The translations under genes were made by a program, and so were the position numbers. 64,000 nucleotides of DNA from Bacillus infantis NRRL B-14911 (GTDB taxonomy: Bacteria; Bacillota; Bacilli; Bacillales; Cytobacillaceae): positions 1,946,501 to 2,010,500 of the forward strand of contig NC_022524.1 in the NCBI RefSeq assembly GCF_000473245.1, written 5' to 3'. Below, piece by piece: positions 43,175-52,263 of the stretch. The notes under the pieces are model-generated. The model was not told the DNA's origin, did not search any database, and was given only the letters and a program-made list of their open reading frames with translations. Each line of letters starts with the position of its first letter. Positions within the stretch are counted from its first letter, which is position 1.

Positions 43175-43186
43175 GAAAGCGCTTTC
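43175..43186. promoter_or_regulatory. CcpA-type palindrome in the divergent transporter promoter region
   Basis: GAAAGCGCTTTC is a perfect 12-bp palindrome and the core of a strong cre, though the outer TG is replaced by CA. It lies between the divergent permease genes (42973-43323), where it could repress both. No other gene or clear operator was seen in this 350-bp gap. Confidence 0.65.
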
Positions 43187-43323
43187 AAATCAGGGCTCTG
43201 AGCTTAATCTAACTGAATGATTGTAGACGTTATACCAGTTTTTTTATACCTTTAAATTGTACTCCGAAACACAAAAGCTATAAAAACTTAATAAAAAAAT
43301 ATTTAATGAAGGAGGAATTTCCG

Positions 43324-44307
43324 ATGAGAGAGTCCGCTACTGTTGCAGAGGATCAGCAAAGTATTTTACCGGATCTCAATAAGAAAGCAGTCAAAAAATC
43401 CAGGAAGAAGACTTTCGCTGCTATTGTGAGAAATAAGTGGCTGTATTTAATGATGATCCCCGGTATCATATACTTTATTATTTTCAAATACCTTCCAATG
43501 GGAGGAATCATTATCGCCTTCCAGGACTATCAGCCATTCTTAGGCATAGCTAATAGTCCATGGGTTGGCTTCAAACACTTTGAACGGTTATTTACGGAAC
43601 CTACATTCTTTATGCTGCTTGGGAATACACTATTGCTATTTGCATTAAACTTATTCATTTTCTTTCCAATACCAATCGTTTTGGCTCTTATGTTAAATGA
43701 GGTGAAAAATAAATATTTAAAAAGCGGGGTTCAAACGATTATTTATATCCCGCACTTTATGAGCTGGGTTATCATAGTTTCCATTTGTTATGTATTTTTA
43801 GCGCAGGACGGCGGAGCAATCAATGCATTGATTGCTGGTATGGGCGGAGAGAAAATACCTTTTCTGACTGATGGCACATGGTCAAGGATTATTTATATCC
43901 TTCAAATCATATGGAAAGAAATGGGCTGGTCCACCATCATTTACTTAGCAGCTGTAACGGCAGTGGATCCAGGTTTATATGAAGCAGCCAAAATGGATGG
44001 TGCGAGCCGGCTCCGTCAAATTTGGCACATTACATTACCTGCTATCCGGCCAATTATTATTATTATGCTGATCCTAAAAATTGGCCAAACTTTGGATTTA
44101 GGGTTTGAACATGTTTACCTGCTATTAAATTCAATCAACAGAGAAGCAATGGAAATATTCGATACTTATGTATACACAGCAGGCATGAAGAACGGACAGT
44201 TAAGCTTCAGTACCGCTGTAGGATTATTTAAAGGGCTTGTCGGTCTAATTCTCGTTGTTGGAGCGAACCGGTTAGCAAAAAAATTCGGCGAAGAAGGACT
44301 GTATTAA
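43324..44307 (+). CDS. ABC transporter permease (LplB/YteP-like)
   Basis: A 327-residue CUT1 permease of the MalF-like LplB group with six helices after a 45-residue basic N-terminal tail (KKAVKKSRKKT). The EAA loop is EAAKMDGASRLRQIWHITLP. It forms the channel with the LplC-like permease encoded divergently at 42103. ATG 43324 is preferred to ATG 43306, because GAAGGAGGAA lies between them and is correctly spaced for 43324. It heads an operon with a DUF624 protein and the solute-binding lipoprotein. Substrate is inferred from context as galacturonate or rhamnogalacturonan oligosaccharides. Confidence 0.93.
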   Translation: MRESATVAEDQQSILPDLNKKAVKKSRKKTFAAIVRNKWLYLMMIPGIIYFIIFKYLPMGGIIIAFQDYQPFLGIANSPWVGFKHFERLFTEPTFFMLLGNTLLLFALNLFIFFPIPIVLALMLNEVKNKYLKSGVQTIIYIPHFMSWVIIVSICYVFLAQDGGAINALIAGMGGEKIPFLTDGTWSRIIYILQIIWKEMGWSTIIYLAAVTAVDPGLYEAAKMDGASRLRQIWHITLPAIRPIIIIMLILKIGQTLDLGFEHVYLLLNSINREAMEIFDTYVYTAGMKNGQLSFSTAVGLFKGLVGLILVVGANRLAKKFGEEGLY

Positions 44308-44343
44308 CATTAAAATATTAATAGGGGAGGTCCCGAGGAGCTT

Positions 44344-45009
44344 ATGAGCAGGATTGGAGAACGCTTCAATAACTTTTGCATCATTCTACTCAAGCTGGTT
44401 TATATCCAGATGCTATGGTTTTTATTCACCTTTCTGGGATTAGTAGTATTGGGGATTGGACCTGCTTCTTACGCAATGTTTACCGTACTAAGGCAATGGA
44501 TTAGAGGAAACAAGGATTTTTCCATTTTTAAGGCATTTTATCACGCATACAGGACAGGTTTTAAAGAAGCTTCAGCAATCGGCCTTCTTTACACAGCAGG
44601 AGGATTGATTCTTTACGTTGACTTGCTGTATGTAGAGTCGCAGGTATTAAGAGGTCTGCTGATTGTAATCGGTGTACTTTACTTCATTTCATTAACCTAC
44701 ATCTTTCCTGTTTTAGTTCACTATGATTGGAAGAGTGTCACGCTGAAGCTGAAGTGTTCCCTGCTGTTCGGCATATCATATCTGCAGTATACATTGATGT
44801 TATTTGCTGCTCTCGCTGTGATTTATTTTATTCTTTTAATGTTTATTCCAATAACGGTTGTTCTCTTCGGAATTAGTTTAGGGGCATACACCATCATGTG
44901 GATGGCAATTCAGGTATTTAAGAGAATAGAATTGCAGGCAGATGCTAATCCCGTTGAAGGAGGTGGTGAGGCTAACGCGCCTTCTCTAAGCAAGAAACTT
45001 AGCCATTAA
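44344..45009 (+). CDS. DUF624 (YesL-family) membrane protein
   Basis: A 221-residue membrane protein with about five helices and the DUF624 pattern (LGLVVLGIGPASYAMFTVLRQWIRG near the start). B. subtilis YesL lies in the rhamnogalacturonan locus, and the family is nearly always next to LplABC-type transporters, but its role is not established; an accessory to transporter assembly or sensing is a guess. The ATG at 44344 follows CGAGGAG. It sits between the LplB permease (36 bp) and the solute-binding protein (52 bp). Confidence 0.88.
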   Translation: MSRIGERFNNFCIILLKLVYIQMLWFLFTFLGLVVLGIGPASYAMFTVLRQWIRGNKDFSIFKAFYHAYRTGFKEASAIGLLYTAGGLILYVDLLYVESQVLRGLLIVIGVLYFISLTYIFPVLVHYDWKSVTLKLKCSLLFGISYLQYTLMLFAALAVIYFILLMFIPITVVLFGISLGAYTIMWMAIQVFKRIELQADANPVEGGGEANAPSLSKKLSH

Positions 45010-45061
45010 ATTAACTTTTGCTTTTCCCAATAAATTTTATATTATCTAGGAGGATGTAAAC

Positions 45062-46582
45062 ATGGTGAAACCCAAAAAGTTTGGAAAAGTCTTAGCAGCG
45101 GGCACGATATTGGCCTCATCACTCATTCTGGGTGCTTGCAGCAAGGAAGATGAGGCAAGCAGTACAAAAGCAGCTGTTGACGCGGACGGAAAAGCTAATA
45201 TCAGCTGGAGCCCGATCCTTTATGTAGCAACAGCTCCAAACGATGTGATAGAGAAGAAAATTGAAGAAGCTACAAATACCAATCTTACATTTAATTGGAT
45301 TCCAGATGCGACTAAAGATGAGCGGCTGATTGCATCCATTGCTTCCGGGGAATTGGACGATATCATTTCTTTGCCATCTACTCTTGTAACAAATTCATCA
45401 GTCAGACAGGCGTTGAAATCAGGTGTATTTTGGGAAGTGAGCAAATACCTCGATGATTATCCTAATTTAAAGAAAATCTCTGAGGATCGCCGAACAGCAG
45501 CTTCTATCGAAGGAAATCTATACGGTGTTCCATTTCAAAAGGATTTCGCCCGCGGCGGTGTGCTAATCCGAAAAGACTGGCTTGATAATCTTGGCATGAA
45601 GGTTCCTGAGAACCTGGATGAGTTGTTTGAAGTGGCGAAAGCGTTTACTGAGGATGACCCTGATGGGAATGGCAAAAAGGATACTTTTGGCTGGAGTGAC
45701 CGGAATGAGCTGAGATACGGCAGCTTTAAAACACTTGCTTCTTACTTTGGTGTACCAAATGGCTGGGCAGTGGACGACAATGGAAAATTTACACCAGAGC
45801 ATGAAACAGATGAATATATGGAAACGATGAAATATTCAAGAGAACTATACAAAAATGGTTATCTTGATCAAGACTTTGCCGTAACTTCAAAAGATGACCA
45901 GCTGCAGAAATTTGCACAAGGCAAAGCAGGTATTTATGCAGGTCTTATAAGTATTACACAGTTAAAAAACCTGGCTGAGGGAATCAATAATAATGTGGCA
46001 ATCGTTCCCCAGAATAAAATTGCCGGCCCGGACGGTGAATACAGAATCTGGTCCGAAGGTAACGGTGTTAACGGATTGCTGGCGTTCCCTAAATCAGCAG
46101 TGAAAACAGAAGAGGAATTAAAAGCAGTTCTCCAATTTGTTAACGATCTAATAAATGAAGACGTTTTCATGCTGATGACGGGCGGTATAAAGGAAACCCA
46201 CTATACAATTGATGATAAAGATGCCTATACCATTTTGGATAATGAACTGTGGCAAAAAGAGGTTCAAGGCTTCTCAGGCTCCCGACCAAGTGAAATTACT
46301 TATAAACTAACTGACGCTGATCCTGATAAGCAATTGGTAAATGAAATGATTTCAGAAAATGACGAATTTGCAGTCATGGACCCGTCTGTTCCACTTGAGT
46401 CACCAACTGCCAGTGAGAGGGGTACTGAGCTTCAAAAGCTGATCATTGATGCTACGATAAAATACATCATGGGTGAAATAGATGACAAAGGATTTAAAGC
46501 TGAGGTTAAAAGATGGAAAGAATCAGGCGGAGACCAAATGAAGAAAGAATACGAAGAAGCCTATGAAAAATCAAACAAGTGA
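45062..46582 (+). CDS. Extracellular solute-binding lipoprotein (LplA/YtcQ-like)
   Basis: A 506-residue family 1-type binding lipoprotein. The signal peptide ends in lipobox LILGAC with Cys26. The mature protein shows the two-lobe binding-protein pattern, with an EF-hand-like calcium loop DDPDGNGKKDTFGW near residue 200 that is typical of YtcQ/LplA relatives. It captures oligosaccharides outside the membrane and delivers them to the LplB/LplC permeases. AGGAGG precedes ATG 45062. It is last in the operon, before the terminator at 46603. Unlike the smaller CUT1 binding proteins, this about 500-residue class often binds uronic-acid-containing oligomers. Confidence 0.92.
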   Translation: MVKPKKFGKVLAAGTILASSLILGACSKEDEASSTKAAVDADGKANISWSPILYVATAPNDVIEKKIEEATNTNLTFNWIPDATKDERLIASIASGELDDIISLPSTLVTNSSVRQALKSGVFWEVSKYLDDYPNLKKISEDRRTAASIEGNLYGVPFQKDFARGGVLIRKDWLDNLGMKVPENLDELFEVAKAFTEDDPDGNGKKDTFGWSDRNELRYGSFKTLASYFGVPNGWAVDDNGKFTPEHETDEYMETMKYSRELYKNGYLDQDFAVTSKDDQLQKFAQGKAGIYAGLISITQLKNLAEGINNNVAIVPQNKIAGPDGEYRIWSEGNGVNGLLAFPKSAVKTEEELKAVLQFVNDLINEDVFMLMTGGIKETHYTIDDKDAYTILDNELWQKEVQGFSGSRPSEITYKLTDADPDKQLVNEMISENDEFAVMDPSVPLESPTASERGTELQKLIIDATIKYIMGEIDDKGFKAEVKRWKESGGDQMKKEYEEAYEKSNK

Positions 46583-46602
46583 TAACGAGCTTTAATATGC
46601 GG

Positions 46603-46642
46603 TCCTTCCTTTTATCTGAAGGAAGGATTGTTCCTGTTTTTT
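46603..46642 (+). terminator. Terminator of the transporter operon
   Basis: TCCTTCCTT pairs perfectly with AAGGAAGGA across TTATCTG; a T-rich stretch follows at 46629-46642. Confidence 0.8.
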
Positions 46643-46682
46643 GTTTAATGCCTTTTCTAAAAATACTTATAGGGTGATACGA

Positions 46683-47675
46683 ATGATTGTTGCACAAGAC
46701 GGAACAGGTCAATTTTTAACGATTCAAGAAGCTATAGACAGTATTCCGAAAGGTAACAGCAGCCGGATAAATATTTATATAAAAGATGGTGTGTACAAGG
46801 AAAAGCTCGATATCAATAAGCCGTCAGTATCCCTGATCGGAACACACCGGGATCTGGTAAAAATCACTTTTAATGATTATGCGAATAAATTGGAAGATGA
46901 CAGCAAAAAAATGGGTACATTCGGGTCTTATTCCTGCATTGTTACCGGTGATAGGTTTTTGGCTGAAAATATCACTTTCGAAAATAATGCAGGCAAAGGC
47001 AGTGAGGTTGGACAGGCGGTGGCCATGTATGTGGATGCTGATCAGACTGAGTTTCACAATTGTGCTTTTTTAGCCAGGCAGGATACTGTGTTTACTGCAC
47101 CTCTTCCGCCAAAGCCGATTGAAGGCAGTTCGTTCGGCGGGCCGCGTGATGGATTGGAAAAACGACATTGCCGCAGCTATTTTAAGCACTGCTGCATAGA
47201 GGGCGATGTGGATTTCATTTTTGGTTCTGCAACTTCTGTTTTTGAAGATTGCGAAATTCATAGTTTAGATTTAAACCGAACAGATGTAAATGGCTATATC
47301 ACAGCTGCATCCACCCCTTTTGACCAGGAACATGGCTATGTTTTTATCAATTGCACCTTATTAAGTAAGGCGGCAGCCCGTACGGTCTACTTGGGCAGGC
47401 CTTGGCGTGATTATGCCAAAACAGTCTTTATCAATACATGGATGGGTGAGCATATTAAAGCTGAAGGCTGGCATAATTGGGATAAACCCCAAGCGGAGAA
47501 CACAGCGTTTTATGCTGAGTATAACAGCAGCGGCCCGGGCGGCTGTATGGACAAACGGGTAAGCTGGGCAAAATTTCTAACAGATGAGCAAGTTAAAGAG
47601 TATAAGCTTGAGAACATTTTTGGATCTTTGAAAGGCTGGCCAAAATTGGGTCTGCCTTACAGCACTGCGGGCTAA
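46683..47675 (+). CDS. Pectinesterase (CE8), cytoplasmic form
   Basis: A 330-residue CE8 beta-helix enzyme. The catalytic pair is visible as the Asp of ARQDTVFT and Asp177 in GDVDFIFG, with Arg in YLGRPWRDYA and the GYITAAST segment. It removes methyl esters from galacturonate residues. The chosen start, ATG 46683, gives MIVAQDGTGQFLTIQEA, which opens directly into the CE8 fold, so there is no signal peptide. An upstream in-frame ATG (46641) lies in the terminator T-run and adds nothing export-like. It is followed by a second CE8 gene 275 bp later. Most characterised CE8 enzymes are exported. Confidence 0.9.
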   Translation: MIVAQDGTGQFLTIQEAIDSIPKGNSSRINIYIKDGVYKEKLDINKPSVSLIGTHRDLVKITFNDYANKLEDDSKKMGTFGSYSCIVTGDRFLAENITFENNAGKGSEVGQAVAMYVDADQTEFHNCAFLARQDTVFTAPLPPKPIEGSSFGGPRDGLEKRHCRSYFKHCCIEGDVDFIFGSATSVFEDCEIHSLDLNRTDVNGYITAASTPFDQEHGYVFINCTLLSKAAARTVYLGRPWRDYAKTVFINTWMGEHIKAEGWHNWDKPQAENTAFYAEYNSSGPGGCMDKRVSWAKFLTDEQVKEYKLENIFGSLKGWPKLGLPYSTAG

Positions 47676-47950
47676 AGAAGTCTAATTAAAATGATTAAGG
47701 ACACTTACAAAGCACTAGAAAAGAAATGAATATATTAGGCTGTATCAGCGGGATCAGTTATTTCGTGTTTTTTCTTATTTTCATAAGTAAATCTCAAAAT
47801 TACTAAGTAAAAGACCAGAACTGAAGCTATCATAAAGAATTTCGCTTTGCAAAGTATTAATTTGGGTATCCAACGGCCTAAAATTTACTTCCTGAAAATT
47901 GGCGTTAAATATGCGGAATGGGAGCGTTTAGGAAAGGGAGTGGTAAGATA

Positions 47951-48892
47951 ATGACTTTTAAAGAAAGTGTAACTAAACCATTAAAAATGACTGTAGCCAA
48001 AGACGGGAAAGGTGCTTATCAGACCGTTCAAGAAGCGATTGATGCTATACCGGCTGATAATAAAAATAAAGTGGAAATCTTTATTAAGAACGGAGTATAT
48101 AAGGAACGAATCGTAGTTCCGGCAAATAAACCATTTGTGACGCTAATTGGAGAAAGTGTCGAGAACACAATCCTCACTTATGATAACCATGCAAAAATAA
48201 TGTCCCCCGATGGCGGTATCATTGGAACACGCAATAGCGCAAGTGTATTCCTTTATGCGGGGGATTTTACAGCCAGAAACCTTACCTTTGAAAACTCATT
48301 CAATCCAAAACGCTTGGAAGAAGAGACACAGGCGGTAGCTGTTTATGCCAGCGGTGAGAGAATGGAATTTTACCAGGTGCGGTTTCTGGGAAATCAAGAT
48401 ACACTTTACCTAAAAGAGGGGTCTCAGTATTTTAGCCGGTGTTATATTGAAGGTGATATTGATTTTATTTTTGGAGGGGCAAGAGCAGTTTTCAAAGAAT
48501 GTGAGATCTTTTCTTTGAATAGAGGGTCTTCTGCAGAAAACGGATATATATCAGCTGCAAGTACCCATATAAATGAGCCATATGGATTCCTGTTTTTAAA
48601 CAATCGATTTACAAGCTCAGCGGCCAAAGGAACGGTCTATCTTGGAAGGCCCTGGCACCCTGGCGGGGATCCGGAGGCCATAGCAAGCGTCATATTCAAA
48701 AATAATTATTTGGGTGCCCACATTCATCCGGATGGCTGGACTGACATGTCAGGCTTCAGTGCCAAAGATGCAAGATTCTATGAATATATGAATGAAGGAC
48801 CTGGCTCAAATCCCGATAGGCCTCAGCTTACAGATGAAGAAGCTGAAGCAGCCAACATCGAGACTGTGTTAAAAGGGTGGAATCCGGAATAG
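47951..48892 (+). CDS. Second pectinesterase (CE8), cytoplasmic form
   Basis: A 313-residue CE8 enzyme, with QDTLYL and GDIDFIFG (Asp169 and nucleophile Asp171), the GYISAAST segment and YLGRPWHPGG with Arg. It is only moderately similar to its neighbour at 46683, so it is not a fresh duplicate and may prefer different oligomer lengths or methylation patterns. ATG 47951 is behind GGGAG; an in-frame GTG at 47918 is rejected. No signal peptide is seen. The 275-bp gap before it holds no gene or obvious terminator, and the strong terminator at 48895 ends it. Confidence 0.9.
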   Translation: MTFKESVTKPLKMTVAKDGKGAYQTVQEAIDAIPADNKNKVEIFIKNGVYKERIVVPANKPFVTLIGESVENTILTYDNHAKIMSPDGGIIGTRNSASVFLYAGDFTARNLTFENSFNPKRLEEETQAVAVYASGERMEFYQVRFLGNQDTLYLKEGSQYFSRCYIEGDIDFIFGGARAVFKECEIFSLNRGSSAENGYISAASTHINEPYGFLFLNNRFTSSAAKGTVYLGRPWHPGGDPEAIASVIFKNNYLGAHIHPDGWTDMSGFSAKDARFYEYMNEGPGSNPDRPQLTDEEAEAANIETVLKGWNPE

Positions 48893-48894
48893 AG

Positions 48895-48931
48895 AAAAGG
48901 GTGCAGTCTGAAAATGACTGCCCCCTTTTTA
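48895..48931 (+). terminator. Terminator after the second pectinesterase
   Basis: GGGTGCAGTC pairs with GACTGCCCCC (one bulge) across TGAAAAT, followed by TTTTT. Confidence 0.88.
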
Positions 48932-49017
48932 ATAGAATGTTTAAACACAAATGCTGTGCATTGAAAAGGAGAATTAGAAAGCTGACCAGAAACCGGTCTT
49001 CACTCTGTTGAATTAAA

Positions 49018-49815
49018 TTATTGGCAGAATGCATGCTGAGCGAGCCATACAGCACAAAGCTCAGTCCATTTGCCTGCAGCAGGGTTATCGCTGGCAAGTC
49101 CTAGGCCATGCCGTCCATGCGGAAAAACATGTAACTCATATGGCACTTTTAATTTGCTCAATAATGAGACATATAATAGGCTGTTTTCAACAGGAACAGC
49201 TGCATCATCAGACGTATGCCATATAAAGGTTGGCGGCGGCAAAGTTTTAGCACCTTCACGTTCGCAGGATAATAAAGCCCTGATCTCCTCATTGGGCTCG
49301 TCTCCCAGAAGATTAGTCATCGATCCTTCATGATAATGCTCTAATAATGATATGACCGGATAGCTTAAAATAGCTAAATCCGGATGGCAGTTCTCTAAGT
49401 CAATGTTATCCTCTTCTTTTGTTGTACGCAGATGTGACAAAGTCGAGGCGCAGGCTGCTAAATGTCCGCCAGCCGAAAACCCCAGAACTCCTATCTTTTG
49501 CTTATCGATATTCCACTTTTCAGAGTGGTGCCTGACAAAGCGTATAGCCCGCTGCACATCTGCTAAAGGAACTGGATGCCTGTAGGGAGCTACTCGGTAA
49601 TGCAGTACAAATGCTGAAATGCCAAGAGAGTTTAGCCATTTTGCAACCGGTTCTCCCTCATGATCAGCTCTATGGTGATACCCCCCTCCAGGACATACAA
49701 TCACTGCACTTCTGCCTGTATTATTACTTGCAGGATAGAAAGCAAGAACAGGCTTGCGATCCTCATCTCCAGACTCCAGAAAAGGAATCTTTCCTGTCCA
49801 CAATGAATAAATCAA
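49018..49815 (-). CDS. Alpha/beta hydrolase, acetylesterase/lipase-like
   Basis: A 265-residue alpha/beta hydrolase of the BD-FAE/acetylxylan-esterase-like group. The oxyanion loop is VCPGGGYHHRA, the nucleophile elbow GFSAGGHLA, the acid Asp lies in TSDDAAVPVENS and the His in FPHGRHGLGLA. Relatives deacetylate xylan or other plant polysaccharides inside the cell. There is no signal peptide. The start is TTG 49815 behind AGGAGG. It lies convergent to the pectinesterases and alone on its strand, so its own promoter is needed. Inside a pectin locus, removing acetyl groups from pectic oligomers is the likely task. Confidence 0.85.
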   Translation of the reverse strand: MIYSLWTGKIPFLESGDEDRKPVLAFYPASNNTGRSAVIVCPGGGYHHRADHEGEPVAKWLNSLGISAFVLHYRVAPYRHPVPLADVQRAIRFVRHHSEKWNIDKQKIGVLGFSAGGHLAACASTLSHLRTTKEEDNIDLENCHPDLAILSYPVISLLEHYHEGSMTNLLGDEPNEEIRALLSCEREGAKTLPPPTFIWHTSDDAAVPVENSLLYVSLLSKLKVPYELHVFPHGRHGLGLASDNPAAGKWTELCAVWLAQHAFCQ

Positions 49816-50119
49816 AAGGTATTCCTCCTAAATTAATCGTTTGTAAAAGAACAGTTACATACACTTGCCGCAATTAAATTATATAGTAATTATAAATGTA
49901 GAAGAATAATCATTATTTAGTATAGTGGTTTTTATTCTGCTTTTTCCTTTTATTGTGGTGAATGCTCCTATTTATAAGCTCCATTCTAAGACGCATAGAT
50001 ATAAGACTGTCATTTAGGCAGTAAGGTATAATTGAAGCCCAGGGTAATGGGATACTTGAAATTTCTAATAATACTGTAAAGGTTTGTGTTAAAATGTGAA
50101 AAAAACGAGGTGGATAAAA
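49816..50119. other. Divergent intergenic region
   Basis: About 300 bp, AT-rich, without a gene. It must contain promoters for both flanking genes. TGTG-TTAAAAT at 50085-50095 looks like an extended -10 for the Nif3-like gene. No palindromic operator was seen. Confidence 0.45.
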
Positions 50120-50884
50120 TTGGATATCGACCAGTTTACTTTGACTATAGAAGAATTATTCGGCAAAGAGCTTTTAGAAACGTTTGAAGACGATTATGGC
50201 TTCACGAACAGCACAGATAAGGAAATCAGAACCGTTGGCTATGCTACGAATCTATCTTTGGAAACCATCGAACATGCCGTCCGGAGTCAGGTTGATTTAA
50301 TTATCACCCATCATGACGCCTGGGATTTCATTTACGGGCTTAATGAAGAATGCAGGAACAAATTGCAAAAGCATGAGATCAGCCACTTCTGGATTCATGG
50401 TCCCCTGGATTATATCCGTTTTGGGACATGTACCTCATTAATGGAGAAAATCGGCATTGACGAGATCATCCAATATTCTATTTTTGATAATGGCGGCATT
50501 CCGGGCATCGGTGAATTCAAGGAGCCTTTAGGTTTTGAGGAATTGGCATTTAAGCTCAGCCGCCTATTGAATGAACCGGTGAGACGCTGGAGAAATAACG
50601 GCAAAGAAGTCAAGAGGGTGGGGATCATGACAGGAGCCGGCCATTCTACCGATTACCTGAAGCTTGCTCTTGATGGCGGGTGCGATACTTATATTACTGG
50701 CGAAGCTTCTTTATATACCATTCAATACGCACAATTTTCCGGAATGAATCTGCTTGTAGGCAGCCATACCTTCACAGAAATTTTTGGGGTAAAGACTCTT
50801 GCGGGGAAAGTGAAGCAGAGGCATCCGGAAATCAAAGTTATGAAGCTGGAAGAATCACATTTTGAGCTCAATCCTATAAGATGA
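50120..50884 (+). CDS. Nif3-like dinuclear metal-centre protein
   Basis: A 254-residue protein of the Nif3/NGG1p-interacting family. Metal ligands are recognisable in THHDAWDF (His64, His65) and the C-terminal GSHTFTEIFG (His and Glu). The family forms ring-shaped hexamers with a two-metal site; some members act as GTP cyclohydrolase-like or nucleotide hydrolases, but the role is generally unknown. TTG 50120 is preferred to GTG 50096, because GAGGTGG precedes it and the likely -10 lies at 50090-50095, almost on top of the GTG. Why it is in a pectin locus is unclear. Confidence 0.82.
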   Translation: MDIDQFTLTIEELFGKELLETFEDDYGFTNSTDKEIRTVGYATNLSLETIEHAVRSQVDLIITHHDAWDFIYGLNEECRNKLQKHEISHFWIHGPLDYIRFGTCTSLMEKIGIDEIIQYSIFDNGGIPGIGEFKEPLGFEELAFKLSRLLNEPVRRWRNNGKEVKRVGIMTGAGHSTDYLKLALDGGCDTYITGEASLYTIQYAQFSGMNLLVGSHTFTEIFGVKTLAGKVKQRHPEIKVMKLEESHFELNPIR

Positions 50885-50992
50885 AAGATCTTCTGAGCAT
50901 CTAAAAAGAAAATTTTCTTTAAGGGTGATAGACTAAAATACATAGAGTTTTCAAAAAACTCTATCAATACATAAATAAAGGAGCTAATGATC

Positions 50993-51943
50993 ATGGAATA
51001 CCGGCGTCTTGGAAATACCGGCCTTAAGGTCAGCGAGATCAGCCTCGGCAGCTGGCTCACCTATGGAGGGTATGTAGAGGAGCAGAAGGCATCATCTTCT
51101 ATAGATAAAGCATATGAGCTCGGCATCAATTTTTTTGATACGGCGAATGTGTATATGCGCGGAGAGGCAGAAAAGGTCGTTGGAAAAACACTTGCCAAAT
51201 ATGACAGGAGTTCCTATGTTCTTGCAACGAAGGTTTTTGGCAAGATGGGGGACGGGCCCAATGATTCAGGGCTTTCGCGCAAGCATATCATGGAGCAGGC
51301 GGATGCAAGCCTGAAGCGGCTCGGGCTTGATTATATCGACATTTATTATTGCCACCGATTTCACCCGGAAACCCCTCTTGAAGAAACCCTGCGAGCTCTT
51401 GATGATCTGATCAGGCAAGGAAAGATCTTGTATGCAGGTGTAAGCGAATGGACGGCAGAGCAGATGACCGAAGCTGTTCATCTTGCAGATAAAAGGCTTT
51501 GGGACCGGATTGTTGTAAACCAGCCGAATTACAGCATGCTGCATCGGAACATTGAAAAAGAAATCATACCTGTCAGCGAAAAGCATGGAATCGGCCAGGT
51601 TGTGTTCTCGCCGCTTGCCCAAGGCGTGCTGACAGGCAAATATAAAAAAGGGGAAGCACCTCCAGAAGGAAGCCGTGCCTCTCAAAAGGACCTGGGCACT
51701 CTTTACGGCGTCCTGAACGATCGTAATCTTGAAAAAGCAGAGAGCCTGGAAAAGATTGCGCAGCAAGAGGATCTTACCTTATCCCAGCTCGCCCTTGCCT
51801 GGATCCTCAGACAGCCAAACGTAGCAAGCGCCCTTGTCGGGGCAAGCCGCCCTGAGCAGCTTGAGGAAAATGTAAAGGCATCAGGAGTAAAGCTGAAAGA
51901 AGACAGCCTCCAGCAGATTGAAGAAATTCTTACTGCAGAATAA
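50993..51943 (+). CDS. Aldo/keto reductase (potassium-channel beta-subunit/YhdN-like group)
   Basis: A 316-residue aldo/keto reductase barrel. The catalytic tetrad is visible as Asp and Tyr in FFDTANVYMRGEAE, Lys in LATKVFGKM and His in YYCHRFHPE. The NADP-binding C-terminal segment is SALVGASRPEQLEENV. It reduces aldehydes or ketoses; the substrate is unknown. ATG 50993 is chosen since AAGGAG lies 8 bp upstream, while ATG 50987 is too close. It is downstream of the Nif3-like gene in the same direction and ends at the terminator at 51985. In this setting it might reduce a uronate or a methylglyoxal-like by-product. Confidence 0.9.
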   Translation: MEYRRLGNTGLKVSEISLGSWLTYGGYVEEQKASSSIDKAYELGINFFDTANVYMRGEAEKVVGKTLAKYDRSSYVLATKVFGKMGDGPNDSGLSRKHIMEQADASLKRLGLDYIDIYYCHRFHPETPLEETLRALDDLIRQGKILYAGVSEWTAEQMTEAVHLADKRLWDRIVVNQPNYSMLHRNIEKEIIPVSEKHGIGQVVFSPLAQGVLTGKYKKGEAPPEGSRASQKDLGTLYGVLNDRNLEKAESLEKIAQQEDLTLSQLALAWILRQPNVASALVGASRPEQLEENVKASGVKLKEDSLQQIEEILTAE

Positions 51944-51984
51944 GGCAATTATTATAGCTGTTGTTCTGCTATTTAAATTTATGG

Positions 51985-52025
51985 GGGTTCCGGGGATAAA
52001 TCTTACCGGGACTCTTTATTTTTTT
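51985..52025 (+). terminator. Terminator after the aldo/keto reductase gene
   Basis: GGGTTCCGG can pair along its full length with CCGGGACTC (two G-U pairs), followed by TTTATTTTTTT. The following 52026-52198 holds no gene. Confidence 0.7.
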
Positions 52026-52198
52026 GGCTGTGTGAGTGTACCTTGTTGATTTTGGGCTACAACAATGTTTAACAAAGCCATTTTTAAAAAAAGTGCTTTT
52101 GCTTTCCAGGCAACAAACTAAACAAACAATTTAAATGACTGTTTACCAGTACAAAGTATCTTTTTAACTAAGGAAAGGAGCTGGTCAGAATAAAAAAA

Positions 52199-52212
52199 TG
52201 TTAACGTTAACA
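52199..52212. promoter_or_regulatory. KdgR-type operator, upstream copy
   Basis: TGTTAACGTTAACA, a perfect palindrome directly upstream of the -35 of the uxaC promoter. Its centre is 65 bp from that of the downstream copy. Confidence 0.85.
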
Positions 52213-52219
52213 AAAGTCG

Positions 52220-52248
52220 TTTACAGAACTTTCTAAATTTGTTAGACT
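52220..52248 (+). promoter_or_regulatory. Sigma-A promoter of the uxaC operon
   Basis: TTTACA and TAGACT with an exact 17-bp spacer, sitting between the two identical operators. Confidence 0.75.
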
Positions 52249-52263
52249 GAATTTATAGAAAAT

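Noticed and set aside
46139-46152. GTTAAC-containing match to the KdgR operator inside the solute-binding protein gene
   Set aside because: It shares only the GTTAACG core, lacks the second half-site and is within coding sequence.
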